Shown piece after piece: positions 1-4,718 of a stretch of DNA of 5,583 nt (position 1 is its first letter; each line of letters opens with the position of its first letter). The stretch is from assembly GCA_902773165.1 (NCBI GenBank), contig CACYDO010000007.1:1-5583 (forward strand). Direction: 5' to 3'. Position numbers and translations under genes: made by a program. Under the pieces are notes generated by a model, which was given only the letters and a program-made list of their open reading frames with translations, had not been told where the DNA came from and made no database searches. The DNA comes from an uncultured Ruminococcus sp. GTDB lineage: Bacteria > Bacillota > Clostridia > Oscillospirales > Acutalibacteraceae.

Positions 1-85
1 GCAAGCGCCGACAGTCAGTTACGATTATGCTTTGTCGTGACGGTCAGTTGGTTTCCGCGTTTTAGGCTTATCACTAAAATTATAC
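1..85 (+). repeat. Intergenic structured repeat, copy A (diverged, lacks the GC hairpin)
   Basis: This stretch aligns, by eye at roughly three quarters identity, with the two copies at 3530-3656 and 3663-3781. Shared blocks in the same order are GCAAGC-CCGACA-CAGTT, CGAT-AT, CGTGA-GGT-AGTTGGT, TCCGCGTTTT and an AT-rich tail. It lacks the 26-base unit that carries the GC-rich hairpin in the other copies. The left hairpin is cut by the window edge, so the true start lies outside. It sits just upstream of the promoter of the gene at 207. No coding function is supported; the reverse-strand frame open in the other copies meets a stop here. Confidence 0.7.
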
Positions 86-118
86 GTAAATATACGCTTA
101 CGATTTGAAGATATAAGG

Positions 119-147
119 TTGAAATTTGGTGCGAAAAGATATATAAT
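119..147 (+). promoter_or_regulatory. Sigma-A promoter of the exported protein gene
   Basis: The -35 box TTGAAA (119-124) is separated by 17 bases from a perfect -10 box TATAAT (142-147). Transcription should start near 154, giving a leader of about 50 bases. A perfect 12-base palindrome AAAACTAGTTTT (163-174) lies just downstream of the predicted start and could be an operator, though AT-rich palindromes also arise by chance. Confidence 0.75.
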
Positions 148-206
148 TGGTATAGTGGATATAAAACTAGTTTTTCGAAATATAATGTATTCCGGAGGTC
201 AATTTA

Positions 207-1184
207 ATGCGCAGCAGTATCAGATTACTTACATTTACGCTTTCCCTCTTTCTTATAGTTGTTTCTATACCTTTTTTTCCTTCCTATGCAGCAGAAAATA
301 CTGTAACATACGAAAATACTGAGCTTTCTATGACAATAGATATTCCTTCGGATACCGCTATGATAGAGCGGACTGTTCGAAAAAATGACGAGCTGTTTAA
401 AAACGGTACGTTCGAGTACATAACGGCTATGACTCAGATGCGTAACGATGGAGCAGTCCTTTACGGAAAAAGCCTTGATGGAGCATATGAATTTGAAATA
501 ATCGGTTCGGCAAATGAAGGTAAGGTCAAGAATCTGTCTAAGCTTTCCGACAGAAAACAGGATAAGCTTCTGGAAATATATAAGCAGCAGCCCGATATCG
601 TGGAATGCAGCAGATATTCAGGCAAAAACGCCGATTTTTTCTTTTCTTTAAGAACTCTCAACAACGCCGACGGAAGATTCTTTTATGGCGACTACTATAC
701 CGTTTTTAACGGACAGGATATCACCGTAAGGCTAATTTCAGAAAATGACAAGCTGACCGATTCCGAACTCAATATCCTGAAGAATATGGCAGATTCCGTG
801 AGATTCCCTCAGAAACAAAAGCTGACCTTTTCTTCAATACAGGGGAAAGGCGTTTTCGTTACCTTTATTGTCCTGTTTTCTTTGTTTATCCTGATAATTT
901 TGTATAGGCGTAACGATGAATCAGTCAATCGCTTTATTATAGCTAAAATTGCAGAGTATAAGGCTGCTTCCGAAAATAAGGATTCTGCTCGTAAGATCGT
1001 TAAAGACGAAGATCAACAGAGTTCCGAAGCTGAAAATATTCATTCGGAAGAAAAAGTTAGTTCGGATAATACAGATTCCAATAACGATAATAACAGTTCG
1101 GAGAATAATACTGACGACGAGGAAGATCTTTCTTCAATAGATCTTGACGAGGCTATTGCTGCATTTGACGACAGTTTGAAATGA
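207..1184 (+). CDS. Exported single-pass membrane protein with acidic cytoplasmic tail, function unknown
   Basis: I do not recognise a family for this 325-residue protein. Residues 1-28 form a Sec signal peptide: basic MRSSIR start, hydrophobic core, cleavage probably after SYA. Residues 29-208 are a soluble, charged domain that should lie outside the membrane. A transmembrane helix spans about 215-233, followed by YRR, so the C-terminus is predicted cytoplasmic. The tail from about 255 is a low-complexity Ser/Asn/Asp/Glu stretch ending in the acidic, helix-prone DLSSIDLDEAIAAFDDSLK. The ATG start is set by GGAGG at 194-198, eight bases upstream. The gene is monocistronic with its own promoter and meets the YusI-like gene tail to tail. 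The outside domain could be a PsbP/DUF1795-like fold, judging only from its opening SMTIDIPSD pattern; that is a guess. The topology suggests a surface sensor or envelope protein, not an enzyme. Confidence 0.88.
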   Translation: MRSSIRLLTFTLSLFLIVVSIPFFPSYAAENTVTYENTELSMTIDIPSDTAMIERTVRKNDELFKNGTFEYITAMTQMRNDGAVLYGKSLDGAYEFEIIGSANEGKVKNLSKLSDRKQDKLLEIYKQQPDIVECSRYSGKNADFFFSLRTLNNADGRFFYGDYYTVFNGQDITVRLISENDKLTDSELNILKNMADSVRFPQKQKLTFSSIQGKGVFVTFIVLFSLFILIILYRRNDESVNRFIIAKIAEYKAASENKDSARKIVKDEDQQSSEAENIHSEEKVSSDNTDSNNDNNSSENNTDDEEDLSSIDLDEAIAAFDDSLK

Positions 1185-1240
1185 TTGAAGCTTAAATAAT
1201 ATATGCAAGATTGTAGTATGTTATGTATGGTAAATGTGTG

Positions 1241-1600
1241 CTATCTTAATTCCTTCACTAAATTCTCCCATTCCTGCTGATTGAATCCCACGAGGACACG
1301 TTCGTTCCAAATCAGAATAGGGCGCTTAACAAGCATTCCGTCTGTGGCAAGAAGCTCAAGCTGTTCTCCCTCAGTCATCGAAGGAAGCTTATCTTTCAGA
1401 TTCATGCTTTTGTAAATTGTGCCGCTCGTGTTGAAGAATTTTTTCAGCGGTAGTCCGCTTTGAGAATACCACAGCTTTAATTCTTCTAAAGATGGAGCTT
1501 CATCTTTGATATTTCGTTCAGAGAATGGAATATCGTTTTCTTCAAGCCATTTTTTTGCCTTGCGGCAGGTTGAACATTTCGGGTAACATAAAAAAATCAT
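1241..1600 (-). CDS. Spx/ArsC-family thioredoxin-fold protein (YusI-like)
   Basis: The 119-residue product belongs to the ArsC/Spx family and closely resembles Bacillus subtilis YusI from memory: YPKCSTCRKAKKWLEE near the start, then LKKFFNTSG (52-60) and LLATDGMLVKRPIL (83-96). The visible redox motif is C9-S-T-C12, with an extra Cys at 5; R93-P94 is the conserved Arg-Pro of the fold. Length is full for the family. Members are often labelled arsenate reductase, but a true ArsC role is unproven and no ars genes are nearby. Compared with Spx, which acts by binding RNA polymerase, the YusI branch has no assigned job. A cytoplasmic thiol-redox or glutaredoxin-like role is the safest inference. 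The ATG start is fixed by GGAGG at 1609-1613, eight bases upstream. It is transcribed divergently from rnpB and is probably monocistronic. Confidence 0.92.
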   Translation of the reverse strand: MIFLCYPKCSTCRKAKKWLEENDIPFSERNIKDEAPSLEELKLWYSQSGLPLKKFFNTSGTIYKSMNLKDKLPSMTEGEQLELLATDGMLVKRPILIWNERVLVGFNQQEWENLVKELR

Positions 1601-1648
1601 AATAAATTCCTCCGTTTATTAAATTGAGTCTATTTTATGCAGATGTTA

Positions 1649-1676
1649 TTTGTATTAATTGGAAAATAAGGGTCAA
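1649..1676 (-). promoter_or_regulatory. Possible promoter of the YusI-like gene
   Basis: On the minus strand TTGACC (1671-1676) is followed after 16 bases by TACAAA (1649-1654). The -10 box matches the consensus at four of six positions, so this is a moderate candidate. It would give a leader of about 40 bases and lies close to, and pointing away from, the rnpB promoter. Confidence 0.4.
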
Positions 1677-1713
1677 AATTAAGGAAATACGCGGAAAATA
1701 TCTCAAATAACTA

Positions 1714-1742
1714 TTGACTTTAATATTTGTATCGAATATAAT
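1714..1742 (+). promoter_or_regulatory. Sigma-A promoter of rnpB
   Basis: TTGACT (1714-1719), a 17-base spacer and a perfect TATAAT (1737-1742) place the transcription start around 1749-1752. That is right at the 5' strand of helix P1 of the RNase P RNA, so little or no 5' trimming would be needed. Confidence 0.85.
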
Positions 1743-1751
1743 AAAAATATC

Positions 1752-2096
1752 GTGAGCAGACTGAACAGTCGCGGGTACAAATGCCGAAAGGCTGTATGCG
1801 AGGAAAGTCCGAGCTCTACAGGGCAGAGTAACGGCTAACGGCCGCCGGGGGCGACCCCAGGGAAAGTGCAACAGAGATATACCGCCGGCATTTGTCGGTA
1901 AGGGTGGAAAGGCGAGGTAAGAGCTCACCGGCGCAGACGGAAGTCTGCGGCCCTGTAAACCCTACTCAGAGCAACACCGTGGACGGACTATACGCTTGCC
2001 CGGCGTGTCCGGTGGAGGTGGCAGTGAGCAGCGCGGTAACGTGCTGCCAAGATAGATGACTGTTTAAAACAGAACTCGGCTTATAGGTCTGGTCTA
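1752..2096 (+). ncRNA. rnpB: RNase P RNA, bacterial class A
   Basis: This is the catalytic RNA of ribonuclease P, which with the RnpA protein removes 5' leaders from pre-tRNAs. The universal conserved blocks are present in order: GAGGAAAGTCCGAGCTC (1800-1816), the GGTAAGGGTGGAAAGGCG segment, GTAAACCC, AGAGCAA, AGATAGATGACTG (2050-2062) and ACAGAACTCGGCTTAT (2069-2084). The ends pair as helix P1 (GAGCAGAC with GTCTGGTC, one mismatch), which fixes the boundaries to within a few bases. A GGTGG segment just before the GGCAGTGAGC block matches the position of the L15 GGU that pairs with the tRNA CCA end. The overall plan and the length of about 345 bases fit class A, the usual form in Clostridia, not the Bacillus class B. 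The 97-codon open frame on the opposite strand is a chance frame. Confidence 0.97.
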
Positions 2097-2125
2097 CCCT
2101 TTTTATGTAAAAATGCAATCAATAA

Positions 2126-2163
2126 AGCGCACGGGTGAGTAATTTCTTATCCGTGTGTTTTAT
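2126..2163 (+). terminator. Rho-independent terminator of rnpB
   Basis: CGCACGGGTGAG (2128-2139) pairs with CTTATCCGTGTG (2146-2157) over 12 base pairs, three of them G-U, around a six-base loop, followed by TTTTATT. It lies about 30 bases after the mature RNase P 3' end, so the primary transcript needs 3' trimming. Confidence 0.8.
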
Positions 2164-2390
2164 TATAACAACCACTTTCAGGTGCTGCTGTATTAATACA
2201 GCAAAGTGAAAAAAGTGTTGCATGAATATCACAAAAATTGGTTATTATGTAAATATTTCGAAATCTGGAAATTACTCATTTGTTATATTAAAAATCGCAT
2301 AACAACGGTGTTTTCAACTATATTGTGTGAATTTATCATTTTTATATATATTATACAAAAAAAGTAAATGCGATTTATTAGCAAAAAGAC
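2164..2390. other. AT-rich intergenic region with inverted repeats, no gene seen
   Basis: I find no convincing gene between the rnpB terminator and the XRE promoter. The region is very AT-rich. It contains the 18-base palindrome annotated separately (2186-2203), a 10-base palindrome ATTTCGAAAT (2255-2264), and the inverted repeat TTGTTAT (2280-2286) / ATAACAA (2299-2305). The three do not share a half-site. Their position upstream of a small DNA-binding protein makes operator sites plausible. Confidence 0.5.
2186..2203. promoter_or_regulatory. Perfect 18-base palindrome, candidate operator
   Basis: TGCTGTATTAATACAGCA reads identically on both strands. Short CACTT / AAGTG arms flank it, although with unequal spacing. 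It lies about 190 bases upstream of the XRE gene's -35 box, too far for simple promoter occlusion. Binding by the neighbouring regulator or another dimeric protein is inference; as RNA it would also fold into a hairpin with almost no loop. Confidence 0.4.
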
Positions 2391-2419
2391 TTGCAATTTC
2401 TCACATAAAATTATATAAT
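2391..2419 (+). promoter_or_regulatory. Sigma-A promoter of the XRE regulator
   Basis: TTGCAA (2391-2396), a 17-base spacer and a perfect TATAAT (2414-2419) predict a start near 2426 and a leader of about 50 bases ending in the AAGGAG ribosome binding site (2465-2470). Confidence 0.75.
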
Positions 2420-2478
2420 AATTATAAGTTAGAAGTGTATCCATATAGACCAACAGAAAAAATCAAGGAGATGTGCCT

Positions 2479-2724
2479 ATGCGTTTACGAAAGCAATCTC
2501 TTGGCGACCGCAATTTGGTCGGAGCAAGGGTCGAAGCAGCAAGAAAGAAAAAAGGCATGAAACAGAAGGAATTGCTGGCACAGTTGCAGGTAAGAGGCGT
2601 CGATATGAATGCATCTGGTCTTTCAAAGCTTGAAGGGCAAATTCGGTATGTTACCGATGTAGAGCTTGTGGCTTTATCCGATATCCTTGAGGTTTCTGTC
2701 GATTATCTTCTGGGCAGGGCATAA
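2479..2724 (+). CDS. Small stand-alone XRE-family helix-turn-helix regulator
   Basis: The 81-residue protein is little more than one Cro/C1-type DNA-binding domain: helix 1 at about 12-26 (NLVGARVEAARKKKG), helix 2 at 28-40, recognition helix at 44-54 (NASGLSKLEGQ), then a long helix at 58-72 and the closing SVDYLLG that marks the end of such domains. There is no separate sensor or dimerisation domain. An in-frame GTG at 2473 lies only two bases after AAGGAG, while the ATG at 2479 has eight-base spacing, so the ATG is chosen. Single-domain XRE proteins with the pattern RYVTDxELxALxxxLxVSVDxLLG are common in Clostridia; targets are mostly unknown. It has its own promoter and a following terminator, so it is probably monocistronic. 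Self-regulation is plausible but unproven. No prophage or toxin partner is visible beside it. Confidence 0.9.
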   Translation: MRLRKQSLGDRNLVGARVEAARKKKGMKQKELLAQLQVRGVDMNASGLSKLEGQIRYVTDVELVALSDILEVSVDYLLGRA

Positions 2725-2777
2725 GTCAATTGGAAAATCGGACGGGAGTTTTCAGGCTCTCCGGTGGGATTTGACTT
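2723..2777 (+). other. Potential RNA hairpin directly after the XRE stop codon
   Basis: AAGTCAA (2723-2729), starting inside the stop codon, is complementary to TTGACTT (2771-2777). Nested inside is CGGGAG paired with CTCTCCG, with one bulged base and an eight-base TTTTCAGG loop. There is no T-run, so it is not a terminator; the true terminator follows about 30 bases later. It could stabilise the mRNA 3' end. No known RNA family is recognised. Confidence 0.4.
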
Positions 2778-2807
2778 CCCTGTGTAATTTGAATGATATC
2801 CGAAACC

Positions 2808-2836
2808 AAAAGCAGGCTTTACAGTCTGCTTTTTTC
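2808..2836 (+). terminator. Terminator between the XRE gene and the convergent HAD gene
   Basis: AAAAGCAGGC (2808-2817) pairs with GTCTGCTTTT (2824-2833), one G-U pair, around a six-base loop and runs into a T tract (to 2835). On the minus strand it also has a TTTT tail, so it probably ends transcripts of both converging genes; the HAD stop codon is about 13 bases away. Confidence 0.88.
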
Positions 2837-2848
2837 TTACCATTTTCT

Positions 2849-3418
2849 CTATTTCCTGTTGTGAAAATTCCAGTCAGATATCTGGTCGCCCTTGACCATA
2901 AAGCTTTTTACCGCTTTGAGTGCAAGCGGAGTGTCGCAGTAAGCGTCAGAGTAAAATTCGTCTATAACGGCGTCGCCGTAAACCTCTTCGAAGCGGCGGA
3001 CTTTTTCCTTGCCGTGGCAATTGATACCTGTATATTTTCCGGTCATAGGGTCTACCCGTGACGCCATAAGGCAGCCAACGCCAAGCTCGCTGCAAATCGG
3101 TTTGAGCAGGAATTCAGGCGAAGCAGAGATAATAACGTCGTCGGGTTGGCGATGATCTTTATAAAACGGTTTAATTTTTAGTTTATTTTCAGCCCAGAAC
3201 TGAGGAAGATCGTTCTCAATATCGACTTCCTGCAAAAATTCATACATAGTTTCTTTAAACTGAGTTTTTGTTTTTATTCTCAGCAAATAAAGAATAAAAG
3301 CGAGTGCAGTTTTTGGAAAATGCAGAGCAATTCTTGGGTGACGTTTCAGGCAGAAAACATAAAAATCAGATGTACTGTCATTGTAATAAATTGTTTTATC
3401 AAAATCGTAAACGTTCAA
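2849..3418 (-). CDS. HAD-superfamily subfamily IB phosphatase
   Basis: The 189-residue cytoplasmic protein carries the four HAD motifs. Motif I is D5-F-D7-K-T, with the Asp nucleophile and the acid/base Asp. Motif II is ISAS (97-100). Motif III Lys is in GKEK (K137 or K139), and motif IV is YSDAYCD (D158, D162) for Mg2+ binding. Residues about 15-85 form a helical, partly hydrophobic cap typical of the IB subfamily, which includes phosphoserine phosphatase and the PgpC/YfhB lipid phosphate phosphatases. The substrate cannot be read from the sequence. Translation starts at TTG (3416-3418), nine bases from an excellent AGGAGGTG (3426-3433); no ATG fits and motif I begins five residues in, so the start is well fixed. 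The gene stands alone with its own promoter and a structured leader. Confidence 0.92.
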   Translation of the reverse strand: MNVYDFDKTIYYNDSTSDFYVFCLKRHPRIALHFPKTALAFILYLLRIKTKTQFKETMYEFLQEVDIENDLPQFWAENKLKIKPFYKDHRQPDDVIISASPEFLLKPICSELGVGCLMASRVDPMTGKYTGINCHGKEKVRRFEEVYGDAVIDEFYSDAYCDTPLALKAVKSFMVKGDQISDWNFHNRK

Positions 3419-3437
3419 AACAATGCACCTCCTGTTA

Positions 3438-3476
3438 TTTTGCGTATTCCGATATCCGGATAATACCTTTGCAAAA
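3438..3476 (-). promoter_or_regulatory. Hairpin in the 5' leader of the HAD gene
   Basis: On the transcript, GCAAAA (3471-3476 complement side) pairs with TTTTGC (3438-3443). Inside, GTATT and CCG pair with CGG and AATAC around an ATATC loop, with small bulges. The hairpin lies in the roughly 75-base leader and ends about five bases before the ribosome binding site. It has no resemblance to a riboswitch I know and no T-run, so a role in translation or mRNA stability is only a possibility. Confidence 0.4.
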
Positions 3477-3500
3477 CGATCATCGACCTTTTACACCTAC

Positions 3501-3529
3501 ATTGTACCAAATTCCCCACAAAACGTCAA
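3501..3529 (-). promoter_or_regulatory. Sigma-A promoter of the HAD phosphatase gene
   Basis: On the minus strand TTGACG (3524-3529), exactly 17 bases, then TACAAT (3501-3506) form a strong promoter. Transcription would begin near 3494. The -35 box directly abuts the first hairpin of repeat copy B, so the repeat forms the upstream flank of this promoter. Confidence 0.8.
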
Positions 3530-3656
3530 GCTCCTGGCCGGGCAGGAGCCCGGAGGCAGTTCCGGCGGCGTGTCGCCGCTGACAGTACCGATCATACTTA
3601 ACCGTGAAGGGTAGTTGGTCTCCGCGTTTTTGGGTTGTTGACTGATATTTTACACT
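3530..3656 (+). repeat. Intergenic structured repeat, copy B (first of a tandem pair)
   Basis: Bases 3555-3656 match 3680-3781 with 7 differences in 102 and no gaps, in the same orientation, 125 bases apart. Elements in order: a hairpin GCTCCTG/CAGGAGC (3530-3549) not shared in sequence with copy C; the GC hairpin GCGGCG-TGT-CGCCGC (about 3567-3581); a weaker stem with a GTGA-containing loop (GATC...ACTTAACC / GGGTAGT...GGTC); the invariant block TCTCCGCGTTTTTGGGTTGT; and the tail TGATATTTTACACT. The GC content is well above the surrounding DNA. It is probably a non-coding REP/MITE-like element. Confidence 0.88.
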
Positions 3657-3662
3657 AACGCA

Positions 3663-3781
3663 GTCGGCAAGCACCGACAGGCAGTTGCGGCGGCGTGTCG
3701 CCGCTGACAGTTTCGATCATACTTAACCGTGAAGGTTAGTTGGTCTCCGCGTTTTTGGGTTGTCTGCTGATATTTTACACT
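3663..3781 (+). repeat. Intergenic structured repeat, copy C (second of the tandem pair)
   Basis: This is the head-to-tail partner of copy B. It opens with hairpin GTCGG/CCGAC (3663-3678), then the GC hairpin unit, which is bounded by CAGTT direct repeats at 3682-3686 and 3708-3712. Next is a stem in which GATC and ACT-AACC pair with GGTTAGT and GGTC around GTGAA; this stem is better paired than in copy B. The conserved CTCCGCGTTTTTGGGTTGT and the tail ending TTTTACACT follow. The last bases appear to supply the -35 region of the next gene's promoter. Confidence 0.88.
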
Positions 3782-3787
3782 TATAAA
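3760..3787 (+). promoter_or_regulatory. Possible promoter of the DUF1295 gene
   Basis: TTGTCT (3760-3765), a 16-base spacer and TATAAA (3782-3787) is the best candidate. The -35 box lies inside the end of repeat copy C and the -10 box just beyond it. Both boxes are imperfect, so this is tentative. The equivalent position in copy B lacks a -10 box. Confidence 0.4.
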
Positions 3788-3848
3788 GGCACATATATAC
3801 CGCCGAAGAATTATATAACAACAAATCATATCAACCGGAGGTTCTAAA

Positions 3849-4640
3849 ATGAAATTTCTTCTTATTTTTATCGTTGCTCTTCTTTTCAGCAGCATGGGCT
3901 TTAAAAAGTATGTGTGGTTTATTTCGATAGGATACGGCTTTTCTGTTGCCGCTATTGGTGCTGCGCTTCTGATCATGTTCGGCGGAAGCCTTACATTCGG
4001 AACTGCCGCCGCATGTGTGCTGTTTATTATTTACGGCTGTCGCCTGGGTGGCTATTTGGCTGTTCGTGAGCTGAAAAGCAGTACCTACAACGAGAAAATG
4101 AAAAATGAGATCAAGTCCGGAAAAGGCATGAATATAGGCGTTAAATGCGCAATATGGGCAAGTGCGGCGCTGCTGTATGCCTGCGAAACTGCACCTGTGC
4201 TGTTCCGTCTTGAAAACGGAAAGGGAACAGACGCTTTTGTAATTATCGGTGCTGTTATAAGTGTGTGCGGTCTTATTGTGGAATCGGCAGCGGACTACCA
4301 AAAAAATGCCGCAAAGAAGAAAAATCCAGGCAGATTTGTAGACACGGGTCTTTTTAAGCTTGTAAGATGTCCGAATTATTTCGGAGAAATGCTCTTCTGG
4401 ACGGGAACATTTGTCGGCGGTATCAACGCAGTGTCGGGAATATGGCAGTGGATAGCCGTTTTATCGGGATATCTGGGAATCATATATGTAATGTTCGGCG
4501 GTGCAAGGCGCTTGGAAATGCGTCAGAACAGAACCTACGGCAGCGACCCCGAATATCAGGAATATGTTAAGAAAACGCCTATAATGCTGCCGTTTATTCC
4601 TCTTTACAGCGTAGAAAAATATAAGTGGCTTGTAGCTTGA
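3849..4640 (+). CDS. DUF1295 / steroid 5-alpha-reductase-like integral membrane protein
   Basis: The 263-residue protein is mostly membrane-embedded, with hydrophobic segments near 3-18, 21-44, 48-68, 98-118, 128-147, 182-195 and 198-218. The C-terminal half carries the DUF1295 signature: CRLGGYLAVRE (64-74), GLIVESAADYQK (141-152), GLFKLVRCPNYFGE (167-180), and EYQEYVKKTPIMLPFIP near the end (235-251). This superfamily includes steroid 5-alpha-reductases and isoprenylcysteine methyltransferases. The bacterial DUF1295 branch has no established substrate; reduction of a lipid enone or methyl transfer are both possible. The common RHPNY His is replaced by Cys174. Full family length. ATG start with GGAGG (3837-3841) seven bases upstream. 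It is monocistronic, between the repeat pair and a strong terminator. Confidence 0.92.
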   Translation: MKFLLIFIVALLFSSMGFKKYVWFISIGYGFSVAAIGAALLIMFGGSLTFGTAAACVLFIIYGCRLGGYLAVRELKSSTYNEKMKNEIKSGKGMNIGVKCAIWASAALLYACETAPVLFRLENGKGTDAFVIIGAVISVCGLIVESAADYQKNAAKKKNPGRFVDTGLFKLVRCPNYFGEMLFWTGTFVGGINAVSGIWQWIAVLSGYLGIIYVMFGGARRLEMRQNRTYGSDPEYQEYVKKTPIMLPFIPLYSVEKYKWLVA

Positions 4641-4684
4641 GAAAAATGAAACTGTATATGTGCAGATGTCACAGTACAATAACA

Positions 4685-4718
4685 AAATCCCTCCGATCAT
4701 GCTGTCGGGGGGATTTTT
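4685..4718. terminator. Bidirectional terminator shared by the DUF1295 gene and tadA
   Basis: AAATCCCTCCGA (4685-4696) pairs with TCGGGGGGATTT (4705-4716), 12 base pairs with one G-U, around an eight-base loop, followed by T's on the plus strand and TTTTG on the minus strand. The tadA stop codon (4697-4699) lies in the loop, and the last tadA codons form one arm of the stem. Confidence 0.9.

Noticed and set aside
1185..1240. Possible terminator between the convergent genes at 207-1184 and 1241-1600
   Set aside because: The best pairing (AAGAT-TAG with CTATCTT) has a three-base bulge, a loop of more than 20 bases and no T-run on either strand.
1635..1928. 97-codon open frame antisense to the 5' half of rnpB
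   Set aside because: It lies over conserved RNase P RNA structure and has no ribosome binding site or recognisable domain; the open frame is a by-product of the RNA sequence.
2017..2030. Possible absence of the L15 GGU motif (tRNA CCA contact) in the RNase P RNA
   Set aside because: On alignment with the remembered E. coli RNA, a GGTGG segment occupies the expected place just before the GGCAGTGAGC block, so the motif appears present.
2473..2478. GTG start two codons upstream for the XRE gene
   Set aside because: It lies two bases from the AAGGAG ribosome binding site, too close; the ATG at 2479 has the normal eight-base spacing.
2327..2560. 77-codon plus-strand frame overlapping the XRE gene start
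   Set aside because: It begins upstream of the XRE promoter, has no ribosome binding site, is very AT-rich and overlaps the well-supported XRE frame.
3530..3781. CRISPR array
   Set aside because: There are only two adjacent units, each over 100 bases, with no short identical repeats separated by unique spacers and no cas genes.
3480..3976. Two minus-strand open frames (3480-3674 and 3650-3976) that share a peptide containing TTQKRGDQL and FTVKYDR
   Set aside because: They are translations of the repeat copies B and C. There is no ribosome binding site, the second frame runs into the start of the DUF1295 gene, and the equivalent frame in copy A has a stop. The shared peptide reflects DNA repeat identity, not a protein family.
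3831..4301. 156-codon minus-strand frame inside the DUF1295 gene
   Set aside because: It is a shadow of a clear membrane protein gene; the translation shows no domain and the plus-strand frame has motifs, ribosome binding site and terminator.
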